Shown piece after piece: positions 1 to 9,684 of a DNA stretch of 64,000 nucleotides. Location of the stretch: assembly GCF_000372725.1 (NCBI RefSeq), contig NW_005200670.1:23076-87075 (forward strand). The letters run 5' to 3'. How positions within the stretch are numbered: position 1 is the stretch's first letter; each line of letters opens with the position of its first letter. The translations under genes and the position numbers were made by a program. The notes below the pieces were generated by a model. That model saw only the letters and a program-made list of their open reading frames with translations. It was not told where the DNA came from and searched no databases. This DNA is from Emiliania huxleyi CCMP1516 (lineage: Eukaryota; Haptophyta; Isochrysidales; Noelaerhabdaceae).

Positions 1-600
1 CTTTTTTTTTTGGGGGGTCAAAAGATTTTTTTAGACCGGGAGGGGACGGGAACCACCCCACCCCAAACCCCAGGGGGAGGGGGCCGTTGGTGTTTTCATT
101 AAGGGGCCTTTTTTTTTTCCACACCCCCTTCGGGTTGGGGGAGTTTTGGGGTTACCCCCCCCCCCCCCCCCTTTTTTTCGGGCGGCACTTCCTGGCCACA
201 GCAGCCAGGCCGCACCCCAGGCCGCACCCCAGGCGGCACCCCCCCCCCCCCCCCTCCCCTCGCCAGCGCAGCGCCGCCCTGCCCGCCCACGCCCCTCCCA
301 CCCCTCTGCCCGAACCAACCACCCCCTCCCCTCCCCACCCGAGGTTGCGATGCTCGGCGTCGCGGCGATGGCCTCCGTCGTCATCCAAGAAGGCGACGAC
401 GCGGCGCATGCCCCGAACGACAGCAGGACCACCAGCCCCAGCGACCGCGAGAACGACGGGTGAGCCGCGCCCCTCTGGGCGCTGCTGCGGGTCGTGCCGC
501 CTGAGGAGGCGCGCGCCGGGGTGCGGCGCGAAAGGGACGCGCGATACATCGAGAGAGGTGCCGAGCGAGGGGAAAGATAGAGAGGTTTGAGCGAGATATC
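1..600. other. Low-complexity left edge; possible N-terminal exon on minus strand
   Basis: The first ~260 bases are runs of T, G and C plus short CCCCAGGCCGCA-type repeats, which look like poorly resolved or simple sequence. On the minus strand an ATG at 549 opens a reading frame with a basic start and a hydrophobic LVVLLSFGACAASS stretch, like a signal or transit peptide, lasting to about 350 where a GT (CTCGG|GTGGGG) could be a donor. Nothing downstream is recognisable before the edge. This could be the first exon of a gene continuing left of the window; weakly supported. Confidence 0.2.
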
Positions 601-779
601 AACGGCTCACTCGACAACGCGTGTGTAGTCTTCTGTCGTGTACTCCAAAAAAGTATAATTAGCAATATTTGAGGCTCTCTCTGTACTCTCCACGACCCCC
701 CAGACGCCATTGGGAGCGGCGCGCCGATGTTCAAGCGACCGGCCTGGGGCGGGCGGCGCAAGCGCTGCGCTCTTCAGGT

Positions 780-2795
780 TCAGCATGCGTTCGCCTCTTC
801 CCACTCACGGATCTGCCGGCGCACCATGTGGTTGGGGGCGAGGAAGGTGTGCACGAGCGCCTCGCCCGTCATCGGGCTCGTCGACTTGGTCGCGAGCCAG
901 CGCTCGATCGCCGACCGCTCGTACGAATGCCCGTCCGCCGCCATCACCGGGTCACTCATGAGCTCGGTCGTGATCGGGCAGATGAAGTCGGCCGGCGGCT
1001 CCTCCTCCCTCGGAGCCGGCGCCTCTGCGGCCGACGACGGCCCTTGCGCCTCCGCCGCCCGCCTCTCCTCCTCCAGCCTCGCGCTCTCCTCGAGCGCCGC
1101 CGCAAGCTCCGCCTCCTCCGCCGCCGCCACCACCTCCCCCGACGCCTCCTCTGCCGGGGCCTCGGCCTCTTGCGACGGCCCAGCGCCGCCCCCGCCGCCC
1201 CCGCCGCCCTGCTTCTTCTTCTTGCCCCTCTTCTTGGCCTTCTTCTTGTCCTCGGCGCACTTCTCCGACTCCTCCTCCGCCAGCAGCGCCGCCGCAGCCT
1301 CCTCGGCCGCCCTCTCGGCCTCCACCCTCTCGGCCGCCGCTCTCTCGGCCACTGCCCTCTCCACCTTCGCCTCAATCTCCGCTCTCTTCGCCTCCCTCGC
1401 CGCCGCCTCAAAGGCGCGCTCGCACTCGGTGTGGCCCTTCTCCTTGGCCAGCTGCAGCGCCGTATGCCCGTCCAAGGTGCGCGCCGCCGTGTCTGCGCCC
1501 GCCCGCAGCAGGCAGAGCACGACGGCGGAGTGGCCCTCGTGGCACGCGGTGTGCAGCGGCGTGACGCCGTCGTCCCTGGCTTGGTCGACCGCAGCGCGGG
1601 CGCCGAGAAGCAGCCGGACGCACTCGAGGCGGCCGTTCTGGCACGCCATGAACAGCGGCGTGGCGCCGCCACCCTTGGCTTGGTTGACCGCCGCGCTGGC
1701 CTCGAGAACCAGCCGCACGCACTCGAGCTGGCCCTCCTGGCACGCGATGTGCAGCGGCGTTGCGCCGTCGTCCTTGGCTTGGTTGATCGCCGCACCAGCC
1801 TCGAGGAGCAGCTGGACGATGTCGGCGTGGCCCTTCTCGCACGCGATGTACAGCGGCGTGGCGCCACTGTCCTTGGCTTGGTCGACCGCAGCGTTGGCAG
1901 CGAGGAGCAGCCGCACGCACTCGAGCTGGCCCTTCTGGCACGCGACGTACAGCGGCGCGGTGCCGTCATTCTTGGCTTGGTCGACCGCCGCGCTGGCGCC
2001 GAGGAGCAGCCGGCAGATCTCGACATGGCCCTTGAAGCACGCGACGTACAGCGGCGTGGTGCCGTCGTCATCGGCCTGGTTGACCGCCGCGCAAGCAGCG
2101 AGAAGCAGCCGGACGCACTCGAGCTGGCCGTTCTGGCACGCCATGTACAGCGGCGTGGCGCCGCCACCGTTGGCTTGGTTGACCGCCGCGCTGGCCTCGA
2201 GAACCAGCCGCACGCACTCGAGCTGGCCCTCCTGGCACGCGATGTGCAGCGGCGTGAAGCCGCGGCCTGTGGCTTGGCTGACCGCCGCGCTGGCCTTGAG
2301 GAGCAGCTGGACGATGTCGGCGTGGCCCTTCTCGCACGCGACGTACAGCGGCGTGGCCCCGTTGTTCTTGGCTTGGTTGACCGCCGCGCTGGCGCCGACA
2401 AGCAGCCGCACGCACTCGAGCTGGCCCTTCTGGCACGCGGTGAACAGCGGCGTGGCGCCGTCATCCCTGGCTTGGTCGGCGTCAGCGTTGGCGCCGAGAA
2501 GCAGCCGCACGCACTCGAGCTGGCCCTCCTGGCACGCGATGGCCAGCGCGGTGGAGCCACGGCCCGTCGTCGCCCCCACACTCGCGCCGCTCTCCAGCAG
2601 CAGCCGCACGGCGTCGGCCTGCCCGTGCTCAGCAGCGATAATCAGCAGCGTGAAATGGTTCTGCGCCTCGAGCCGCGCGTCGAGCAGGGCCGTGAGCGCC
2701 GGGCCGCGCGTCTGCCCGGCGAGGAGGGCGCGCAGCGAGGTCAGGTCGCCCTTGGCCAGGTCGTCGGGCACGGTCGGGCTGATGGCGCCGCTCAT
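780..2795 (-). CDS. Ankyrin-repeat protein with C-terminal U-box (putative E3 ubiquitin ligase)
   Basis: A single-exon 671-residue protein. Residues ~46-435 form about a dozen ankyrin repeats with the usual TPLY(V/I)AC..GQLECVRLLL spacing, many nearly identical, so the array expanded recently. Residues ~435-540 are Lys/Glu/Ala-rich helix, likely coiled coil, including a KKAKKRGKKKK tract and a poly-Gly run. Residues ~600-671 are a U-box: DFICPITTELMSDPV, then DGHSYER, SPMTGE and LAPNHMVR. U-boxes bind E2 enzymes, so the likely role is substrate ubiquitination with ankyrins choosing the target. The ATG at 2795 is the first in frame and follows a conserved 5' module ending about 26 bp upstream. 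Long open frames on the opposite strand are composition shadows. Confidence 0.9.
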   Translation of the reverse strand: MSGAISPTVPDDLAKGDLTSLRALLAGQTRGPALTALLDARLEAQNHFTLLIIAAEHGQADAVRLLLESGASVGATTGRGSTALAIACQEGQLECVRLLLGANADADQARDDGATPLFTACQKGQLECVRLLVGASAAVNQAKNNGATPLYVACEKGHADIVQLLLKASAAVSQATGRGFTPLHIACQEGQLECVRLVLEASAAVNQANGGGATPLYMACQNGQLECVRLLLAACAAVNQADDDGTTPLYVACFKGHVEICRLLLGASAAVDQAKNDGTAPLYVACQKGQLECVRLLLAANAAVDQAKDSGATPLYIACEKGHADIVQLLLEAGAAINQAKDDGATPLHIACQEGQLECVRLVLEASAAVNQAKGGGATPLFMACQNGRLECVRLLLGARAAVDQARDDGVTPLHTACHEGHSAVVLCLLRAGADTAARTLDGHTALQLAKEKGHTECERAFEAAAREAKRAEIEAKVERAVAERAAAERVEAERAAEEAAAALLAEEESEKCAEDKKKAKKRGKKKKQGGGGGGGGAGPSQEAEAPAEEASGEVVAAAEEAELAAALEESARLEEERRAAEAQGPSSAAEAPAPREEEPPADFICPITTELMSDPVMAADGHSYERSAIERWLATKSTSPMTGEALVHTFLAPNHMVRRQIREWEEANAC

Positions 2796-2820
2796 TTCTC
2801 ATTCCGGGGGGGGGAGCAGC

Positions 2821-2878
2821 GAAGAAGAATTTACAACTACCCCTCGCACAACACTGGGCACGGGACTGGCGCGCACTC
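2821..2878 (-). promoter_or_regulatory. Conserved 5' module upstream of ankyrin/U-box gene
   Basis: Read on the minus strand this contains GCGCGCCAGTCCCGTGCC, then AGTGTTGTGCGAGGGG, then TTGTAAATTCTTCTTC, ending about 26 bp before the ATG at 2795. About nine tenths of it matches the module at 4827-4884. It may be a core promoter, a 5' UTR element or a promoter-bearing repeat; only the recurrence and position are seen. Confidence 0.55.
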
Positions 2879-3040
2879 CGTGCACCCGCCCGGCACGGCG
2901 AGGGAGGCGGCGGCAGCCGGCGGCGCAGGCGCAGGCGGCACGTCCTCCGGCGGCGCGGATAGCACAGATCTGTAAGGGGCCAGCACTTTAGCACTGTCCA
3001 GGATTGATTGATTGATTGTCCAGGCCACTCGGAAGAAGAA

Positions 3041-3072
3041 AGTGTGTGTGTGTGCACACACACACACACGAA
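3041..3072. repeat. (TG)n/(CA)n dinucleotide palindrome
   Basis: A TG run meets a CA run head to head around GTGCAC, giving a self-complementary sequence of about 30 bp just 100 bp upstream of the dehydrogenase start. Probably simple-sequence slippage. Confidence 0.6.
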
Positions 3073-3172
3073 GAAGAAACACAAGCGTTCGCCAGCCACG
3101 CGAAGGACACCTTCGACGGGGGTCGATAGCCGACTGAGCGGGCAGCACAGATCCGCGACTTTCCGAATCGAT

Positions 3173-4090
3173 ATGCGCGTGGTCGTCTTCGGAGGCACCG
3201 GGCTCGTCGGAAGCCACACGTGCAAAGCGCTGCTTGCGTGCGGTTGCGCAGTGACGTCCATCTCGAGAGGCGGCCTGCGTGCAGAGTCGCAGCCGCTGCT
3301 GGGCGAGTCCTGGGTCTCGCAGGTTGACTGGCAGCGCGCCGATGCTGCCGAGGATGGCGCCGCCGCCAAGGTGCTCGAGGGCGGTGTGGACGGCGTTGTG
3401 TCCTGCATTGGCTCGGGCGACCTCCAGCACGCCTCGGCGGAGGCCTGGAACGGGTGGGCGTGGTCCGATAAGAGCATCCGGCAGTGGAGAGAGAACTCGG
3501 AGCCGAACCTCAAGGTGGTTGCGGCGGCAAAGGCGGCGGGAGTGCGCCGCTTTGCGTTCGTCGGCGTCAGCTCCGACTCTGAGCGCGGCTTTGGCGGTCC
3601 GAATCCCGGCCTGTACTCGGGCAAGCGCGCCGCCGCCCTGGCCGCACGCGATGCCTTTGGAGCAGAATTCACCTACTTTGGACCTTCGGCCGTCGCGCGG
3701 CGGGCTGACGACCCGCGCATCAAGACGCTCAACGGCGGGCTCGGGCGGGGGCTGAACGCAATCAACGACTTCATCGGCGAGATCCGCTCCTTTGGGCCCG
3801 ACTACACCACAAGCACGCGGCTCGCACCGCCTGTGCCGGCGGCCGACCTGGCGCTCGCGATCGCCGCGTGCCTCTCCGGCTCGGTCGCGGTGGAGGAGTC
3901 GGTGCGCGCGTCGGGGATGACCCTGTGGACCGACATGTCTGGAGGCAGCGTCACCTGTCTCGAGCGCGAGCAGACAGAGATCCGCGACGCGATGCGGCAC
4001 GTCGACGGCACGGCCGCGATCCTCGAGCTCGCGGAGCGGGCGCGACGCGCGGAGCTTGATGAGGCGGCCGCCGCCGCCGCGGCTGCGTAA
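3173..4090 (+). CDS. Atypical short-chain dehydrogenase/NAD(P)-binding protein (Coq11/NDUFA9-like)
   Basis: A 305-residue protein beginning MRVVVFGGTGLVGS, an N-terminal Rossmann motif GGTGLVG at residues 7-13 typical of atypical (extended) SDRs. Further Rossmann features are DGVVSCIGS near residue 80, AAAKAAGVRRFAFVGVSS near 120 and YSGKRAAA near 150, where the usual YxxxK is shortened to YxxK. In related Coq11 and NDUFA9 proteins the fold binds a nucleotide in mitochondria as a structural or regulatory part rather than as a classic enzyme; that is inferred here. The frame opens further upstream, but the ATG at 3173 sits directly at the beta-strand, leaving no leader. The poly-Ala end is low complexity. 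Confidence 0.8.
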   Translation: MRVVVFGGTGLVGSHTCKALLACGCAVTSISRGGLRAESQPLLGESWVSQVDWQRADAAEDGAAAKVLEGGVDGVVSCIGSGDLQHASAEAWNGWAWSDKSIRQWRENSEPNLKVVAAAKAAGVRRFAFVGVSSDSERGFGGPNPGLYSGKRAAALAARDAFGAEFTYFGPSAVARRADDPRIKTLNGGLGRGLNAINDFIGEIRSFGPDYTTSTRLAPPVPAADLALAIAACLSGSVAVEESVRASGMTLWTDMSGGSVTCLEREQTEIRDAMRHVDGTAAILELAERARRAELDEAAAAAAAA

Positions 4091-4807
4091 ACGACAGACA
4101 GACACAGTGGCTGGAGTCATCGTAGGCCTGTCATGGGTGCGGCGGTAAATTTCGCACACTGTTCCACGTGAAGCCGGAACGTGGAAGACGGACCTGCGGC
4201 TACGAAGGTGGCTGAGGAGGTGGTTAGCGCCATCCTAGAACGGATTTCTGAGCGGGTGGAAGGGGGAGCGGAGGAGGGGATGACGATGAGGACGCGCCTG
4301 TGCCACGCCATGCAGGGACAGGGGGGGTGTTTGTGTGCTTTTCGCGCTTTTGTTGTGCAGCCCCTGTGGTCCGTGAGAAGAGGAGACTCAAAGAGAAGGG
4401 GCGGCGGCGAGGGGGGGGGCAGCCGTCGCAACAGGTGAGCGCACCCCGAGCCGGGGCTGCACCTGTGGATCGGCCTCCCCCGGCGCGGATCTTGCCAGGA
4501 AGCTGGAAGGGCACGAGGCAGCCCGGTGAGGTTCGTGCCGGCAGCAGACAGAGCAAGACAACGGGAGAAGGCGATCCGAGAAGCCGAGATGGATCAGGAG
4601 ACCGCGGTGGCGGGTCTAGGGTACCATACTTCCGGGCGGTTGTGCGGGGAGCGAACCTTAACGACCGCCCAGAAGCTTTCTGAGCGAACCAATCGGGCCA
4701 GGATCATCAGCATATGTCCCCTCCACAACATCGTGGGCGTTTGAGCGGTATTTGAGGAGCACCGCGACTCTGTCTGCTGTGAGAGAGAGTTGTGTTGTTT
4801 ACATTCT
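4091..4807. other. Intergenic, no recognised gene
   Basis: Only short frames without recognisable domains are seen. A purine-rich GGGGGGGGGC-type stretch lies near 4410-4430. Confidence 0.5.
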
Positions 4808-4917
4808 TTTGCCTGTGTTAGTGCCAGTGCGCGCCAGTCCCGTGCCTAGTGTCGTGCGAGGGAGTTTCTTTGTAAAATTCTTTTGTCGTTCGAGGGAGTT
4901 GTTTGTAAAATTCTTTT
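4808..4917 (+). promoter_or_regulatory. Conserved 5' module with two GTAAAATTCTTTT motifs
   Basis: The module runs CTGTGTTAGTGCCAGTGC, GCGCGCCAGTCCCGTGCC, AGTGTCGTGCGAGGGAG and then TGTAAAATTCTTTTG. The last motif occurs twice, at 4871-4884 and 4904-4917, each preceded by a similar CGAGGGAGTT. The second ends 43 bp before the ATG at 4961. The strongly AT-rich core in a GC-rich setting, repeated at gene starts, suggests a transcription-start element. Confidence 0.55.
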
Positions 4918-4960
4918 GGCGGGCAAGCGGTGCGAGAGGGGTGTCATAAAACTCGCCAGA

Positions 4961-5302
4961 ATGGTCGTGCTTCTCTCACCCACCGTTGCCCCGCTCACGG
5001 TCGACGCGTCGCTGCGAGTCTCCTTGGTGCTGGCGAAGGCCGCCTGCGAGCCAGGAGCAGTCTGTGCTCCGGATTGGGTACTCCCTGTCGCCGCGCTGGC
5101 ATGCCTGTCATTCCCGCTCGCCATTCTAATCTCGACCGGTGAGGCCGGCACGGATCGATACAATCGCGAGGTGGCTGGCGTGACGCTCCAGTCGCGAGCC
5201 GTCGACCAGTTCAAAGGGTGGATCGACGGCATTAAAGACGACGGCGACGCAACGGACCCCTCGCAGGTCCGAGATCCCTCGCAGGCCACTCGTGCACACT
5301 AG
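4961..5302 (+). CDS. Small hypothetical protein with one membrane segment
   Basis: A 113-residue protein starting MVVLLSPTVAP. A hydrophobic segment at about residues 39-62 (DWVLPVAALACLSFPLAILI) is likely a transmembrane helix; the C-terminal half is hydrophilic and acidic (GWIDGIKDDGDATDPS). The frame is open 26 codons further upstream, but that part includes the AT-rich promoter-like motif, so the ATG at 4961 is preferred. No family recognised; size and layout would suit a small organelle membrane subunit, which is a guess. Confidence 0.5.
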   Translation: MVVLLSPTVAPLTVDASLRVSLVLAKAACEPGAVCAPDWVLPVAALACLSFPLAILISTGEAGTDRYNREVAGVTLQSRAVDQFKGWIDGIKDDGDATDPSQVRDPSQATRAH

Positions 5303-5894
5303 TACACGAGGTGTTTTCATTCGTTAGGCGTCAGACGAGCCAGTCACGGAGCAGGAGAAGGAGACAACGTTCTTTGACAAAAACAAGAACACCTACGGCA
5401 GCCCGGGCGGCTTTTAAGCGGCTCCTCCCGCCACAAAAGGCACCCTGCTGCGCGCTGCGGGTTATCGGTTAAGTAACACCGACGCGAGGTGAGGAGGGTG
5501 GGTGCTGGTGAATGTGGATGGTTGTGGGTGATGAGGTGCGAGGAGAGATGTGTGGCACTCATGTCGGTCACTCAAAGAGCAATCGAAATAAGGCGGTGCG
5601 CCAGCATTTTGACGCCTCTCATTCTCCCCTTCGCCCTCTCTATAGAGCCTAGTCCTCACTCCTCAGCTCCTCTCCCCCCCACACTCCTAGCTCCTTCCTC
5701 CGGCCTCTCTCTGTCTGTCCCCTCCCTCCCTCCGACGACGAGAACCCCTCCATCCGCAGAATCCCCCATACCTAGCTTCTACGGCGAGGGCGAGGCGCGA
5801 GCGGGAGATTTTGAACAGGGCATGTCCCACCATGCAGAGCGCATCTCTCTCTCTCTGTGTGTGTTGTGCGAGGCGTGAACCGCGCCATTCGCTC
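5303..5894. other. Intergenic, pyrimidine-rich, no recognised gene
   Basis: Holds CT-rich tracts (about 5640-5760 and CTCTCTCTCTGTGTGTG near 5845) and no convincing coding frame. Confidence 0.4.
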
Positions 5895-6342
5895 TCACCT
5901 GGCAACCCTGTCTGCATGTCTCACGCGCGCGTGAACAGGGCCAGCTGGCCGCCCCGTGTCGAGGCCGGCGTCCGCTAGTGAGACGGCAGCAAACGGCTCG
6001 GCGACTGGCAGATGCTGCTCCGCCGCCTCTCCCACCTCTGGCCCGATCAAGCGCTCGATGGCGCCGACCCGCTCCTCGAGGCTGCCCTCGGTCGCCGCGC
6101 CGAGGCTCGCCTCCAGCCGCTCGACACGCCGCGGCAACTCCCCGCCGCCGCCGGTCGACTCGCTGCTCACTGCCGCCTCGCACCGCGACACCCGACGCGC
6201 CAGCGCCTCCTCCTCTGCATCCACCTCTGACCGGCGCAGCGCCTCTGCTAGCTCCGCATCCTCGCGCAGCGCCACTCGCTCTGCCGCACCCGCTAGCTCT
6301 GCCGCCTCCCGCTCCGCTCGCCTCGCAGCCTTGCGGCGGTCC
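5895..6342 (-). CDS. Coiled-coil exon of an unrecognised gene (partial)
   Basis: On the minus strand a frame opens just after a good acceptor (GGAATAG at about 6343) and reads DRRKAARRAEREAAELAG, then ALREDAELAEALRRSEVDAE, a charged Ala/Glu/Arg-rich heptad pattern typical of coiled coil for roughly 110 residues. It ends at a stop at 5895 or splices earlier at CGCGC|GTGAGAC. There is no ATG in the exon, so the true start lies upstream, perhaps between 6400 and 6800, where no first exon could be identified. Product unknown. Confidence 0.35.
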
Positions 6343-6817
6343 TATTCCCAGGGATCCCTTCCCAGCTCGCGGGGCCACTTCTTATATACAAGTTTGACCC
6401 ATGACCGCCGACATGTCGCGGTCCGGCTCAGTCAAGGCAATGTCGCTCGGCGCTCGCTGGCTCCGTGGATGCTTGTGCTGCTGAGCAATCCACTATGCAG
6501 GCGCACTTTGTGGCACCCGGCGGCAACGACTTGCGGCGTCAGCATTTGAACGGTTGTGTTGATTTGCTCTTGCTCCGCGCACACACCGGTATGCTCGGTC
6601 ACACACACTGGTACACGGACAGGCTGGTAAACACAGATGGTCCTGGTACACGTATGGCACATTGTACATGGTGTGACAATCCCTCGCTCACGACCCCCCC
6701 GGACCCTTCCCGGGCCAGACATGCACGTATGCTGAGTCGTGTTGTCGTGCGGCTTCGTTGTCTGCGCCTTCAGCGCTCCCCCTCGCAAGCCTGCGAAGCC
6801 CGCTCGCCAGCTCCTCC
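6343..6817. other. Intergenic or intronic sequence, no recognised gene
   Basis: Several short open frames on both strands without domains. It may contain an upstream exon of the coiled-coil gene at 5895-6342, but none can be supported. Confidence 0.3.
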
Positions 6818-8452
6818 TTAGTGGAATACTCGCATCATCGCCGTCGGCACGACGCGGCACTTGGGACACCTCTCAAGCTTGGCGCCGCACCGCTCGCACA
6901 CGCACTGGTGTCCGCACGGGACAAAGATGTGCGTCGCTGGCGCGTCCCAGCAGACGATGCACTCCGGTTGTTGGAGGGCATCGGCGGCGGCCCCCAGCGG
7001 CACGGCTTGGAGCGAAGCTGCTTGCTTCTCATCCTGCTGCTGCTGCAGCGGCACAGCGTGGGCGGCGGCAGCTGGAGGAGCCGCCTCTAGTGGGAGGGTG
7101 GCCTCTGGCGCGGGGGCCGACTCGTGCGGCAAGCAGCCGACGCCTGCCGCGGCTAACGAGGACTCCGCCGCCGGCGCGTGCGACGCAGCGGCGTGCGAGG
7201 AGGAGGAGGAGGTGTGCGAGGAGGTGGCGGCGGGGCCAGAGCTTCTGGCCTCGGTCGCAACCGCTGCTCCTGCATCCCTCGCAGTCCGCAGCGCCACGAG
7301 ACGAGCGCACCACGCCAAGGCTGAATGCAGGTGCCGGCGGCGTTGCCCGCCCGTTACGCTGGCCGCCTCCGAACACGCCGCCGCCGCCGCCGCCGCGCCC
7401 GCGCCCGTCCTCCCTACAGCGACGGCGCTCGGCCCGCTGCCCGCGACAGCCTCCTCTCCCGCGGCAGCCGCAGCCGCCGTAGCAGCGGCAGCGGCGGCAG
7501 CAGCGGACCGGCGGCGTTGCCTCTGCCCTCGGCGCGGGGCAGTGGCCACAGAGCGGCCCCTGGTCCTTGCGAGGAGCATCGCACCCGGCGCCGCGGCAGC
7601 CAGGGGCAGCCTCGCCGCAGCAAACGACGCGGCGAGCACTGCGGCGGTGAGAAACCAGGTGGAGTAGCTAGCGCTGTCCCCCTTGTCGAGGAAGGCGGCG
7701 AGGTCGCGGTGCCCATTCTCGCGCGCGTAGTCGATAGCTTGCCTGCCCCGTTTGTCTAGCACGCCCCTGCGGGCGCCGCCGGCAAGCAGTCGCTCGACAA
7801 GCGCGTGATGTCCGCCATCAGCGGCGATCATCAGCGCGCTGGCCCCGAGAACCTTGTCCTGCATATCCAGATCCGCGCCCGCCTCGATGAAGGTCTCCAC
7901 GAGACCAACGTCGAGACGGTTCACCGCGAAGATGAGAGGCGTGAGGCCGGTGTCGGCAGTCCTTGCGTCGACATCGGCCCCGCGCGCCAGGAGCAAGCGG
8001 CAGATTTCGGGCCGCACCTTGTCGGCCGCGTGGTGGAGGAGCTGGTAGCCCTCTGCATCTGCCGGTCGCGGGCGGCGAGCAGAGTTCGCGCGGTGAGCGT
8101 GGGCTGACGTGGAGCGCGGGCTGATGTGAGCGAAGGGTGGCGCACCATGGGCAAAAGCAAGCCGAGGGTCCCACGACAGCTCGAGGTCGAGAGTTTGCAG
8201 CGCTCCGCTGCTTGCTGCGAGCACCACACGTTCGGGGAGCGCCACCCGCTCTCTCGGATCGTGGCGAACGACGCCGAGAAGGGTGGCGGACAGAGCAATC
8301 ATTAATGGCGGCGTGCTTTTGGCGTGCAGGCCACCTGAAGCCGTCAGAAGCCGGCACGCTACCCGGGTATATCCCCCCCCAGGGTTCCGGCTCCTAGCCA
8401 GATAGGGGGTCTGAGGTCCTAACTTCTTTTGTAATTGTTGGAGGCTCATCAC
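6818..8452 (-). CDS. Ankyrin-repeat, membrane-anchored RING finger protein (putative E3 ligase)
   Basis: A 544-residue open frame. Residues ~130-260 are three or four ankyrin repeats (EGYQLLHHAADKVRPEICRL, then TPLIFAVNRLDVGLVETF, then ALMIAADGGHHALVERLL). Residues ~270-295 form a hydrophobic helix (STWFLTAAVLAASFAAARL). A long Ala/Ser-rich low-complexity linker follows, with an encoded poly-Ala tract. The last ~47 residues are a C3HC4 RING of the MULAN/IAP type: CIVCW, FVPCGHQCVCERC, CPKC. Such RINGs recruit E2 enzymes; the layout suggests a membrane-tethered ligase. The start could be 8452 or the ATG at 8302, as the first 50 residues look non-conserved. Confidence 0.8.
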   Translation of the reverse strand: MMSLQQLQKKLGPQTPYLARSRNPGGGYTRVACRLLTASGGLHAKSTPPLMIALSATLLGVVRHDPRERVALPERVVLAASSGALQTLDLELSWDPRLAFAHGAPPFAHISPRSTSAHAHRANSARRPRPADAEGYQLLHHAADKVRPEICRLLLARGADVDARTADTGLTPLIFAVNRLDVGLVETFIEAGADLDMQDKVLGASALMIAADGGHHALVERLLAGGARRGVLDKRGRQAIDYARENGHRDLAAFLDKGDSASYSTWFLTAAVLAASFAAARLPLAAAAPGAMLLARTRGRSVATAPRRGQRQRRRSAAAAAAAATAAAAAAGEEAVAGSGPSAVAVGRTGAGAAAAAAACSEAASVTGGQRRRHLHSALAWCARLVALRTARDAGAAVATEARSSGPAATSSHTSSSSSHAAASHAPAAESSLAAAGVGCLPHESAPAPEATLPLEAAPPAAAAHAVPLQQQQDEKQAASLQAVPLGAAADALQQPECIVCWDAPATHIFVPCGHQCVCERCGAKLERCPKCRVVPTAMMRVFH

Positions 8453-8587
8453 ACGTCGGGACGACTGGAGTCGACTCTCACAACATCATACCCTAGGATC
8501 AGACAGGTCAGAGTGTGTGACGTGGGTGGGTCACTTTGGGCCACGGCCCTCACCTGTTAGCTCCGAATGATGATCTTCCAATTCGTT

Positions 8588-8838
8588 CAAGAGATGAGAC
8601 AATCTCCCTGCCGAGCTTGTTCACACCGCGTGTTCACAGCTCGACCTGTGCCGCCGCATGGCACTATAGCGAGATCGCAATCTCTCGCTCAAGAGATGAG
8701 GCCCTGCCGAGCTCGTTCACACCGCGTGTTCACAGCTCGACTTGTGCCGCTGCACTGCGCTGTAGCGAGATCGCGTTCTCGCTCAAGAGATGAGACGATC
8801 TCTCTGCCGAGCTCGTTCACACCGCGTGTTCACGGCTA
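8588..8838. repeat. Tandem repeat, about 2.5 copies of a ~95-101 bp unit
   Basis: Units start at 8588, 8690 and 8784, each opening CAAGAGATGAG and containing CTCGTTCACACCGCGTGTTC and GTAGCGAGATCGC. Units are about 90% alike. Frames across it are continuous but have no protein-like composition. Confidence 0.8.
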
Positions 8839-9194
8839 CACCCGACGACCTCGGGAACTAGCCGGGGCAGTCGGAGAAGGGGCAACTCCGTGCACTGACG
8901 GTCGGCCGTCAGAAAACACGCCTCCGTGGCTCGGGTTACACCAATCCTCGCTACCCAACGCGGCCAAAGGATATCCACCTCGAGAACCTCGAGAACTAGT
9001 TCAACGTCCGAGATGGCCGCAGCACAGGCCACGCGTCGCGCCGCCGGCCAAGCCCAGCCTCTCCGCGGTCGAGTTGGTCGAGCTGGCGGGGCCGGCGAAG
9101 ATTTCGGGGACGTGACCGCAACTCGGGCAGCGACAGCGCGCTTGAGCTGCGCATGACCGACGACCCCATTTTTCGGGGTGGATTGATTAGGGCC

Positions 9195-9438
9195 CAGGTA
9201 GGTAGGTAGTAAGGTGAAGAACAGCCAGGCTCGGACTGGACACCAACGCGGTATGGGTGGACGCTAGACAGATGATGACGACACGCACGAGCGACACACA
9301 GACACAAGCAAGCTCACAAGACACACAGCCAGCTGGCTGCCACACACCCTGAGTCGCCGTACACATAACTCAGGGCCACATCCTCCCTGTCGCCCCCCCC
9401 AGCACTCCACGGTGCCAAGGGCACAAACAAGGGCACAA
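9195..9438. repeat. Dispersed ~245 bp repeat, copy A
   Basis: From CAGGTAGGTAGGTAG to AACAAGGGCACAA this matches 21560-21804 in direct orientation at well over 90%, with a few substitutions and small indels. A (TAGG)n start, an inner C run and no coding content suggest a short non-autonomous mobile element. No clear terminal inverted repeats or target duplication were found. Confidence 0.75.
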
Positions 9439-9684
9439 GTCAAACAACCAGCAAACAACAGACGACAGGAATTGATATGTTAGGCTAGAGCAGCGTGCTC
9501 CACCTCTAGCAATCTCACCGGCCTGCGAGGCACGGACGAGACCGTATGTGGGGTCTAGTGAGGTGTCTATGGGCCTACCTGGCCTTACAAGAAAATCTCT
9601 TCGCTTCCCCCCGGGGTCCCCCCCCTGCCAGCAATGAGGCGGGCTGCGCTTTTCCTCTGTCAAAGACGCTGCTGAGTTGCTCCG

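Noticed and set aside
956-2581. Second minus-strand frame through the same ankyrin region (Arg-rich)
   Set aside because: Frame-shifted shadow of the repeats, no ankyrin pattern.
669-2991. Very long plus-strand open frames opposite the ankyrin/U-box gene
   Set aside because: They mirror ankyrin codons in GC-rich DNA; composition is Arg/Leu or Ser/Ala-biased without domains, while the minus frame has clear ankyrin and U-box motifs.
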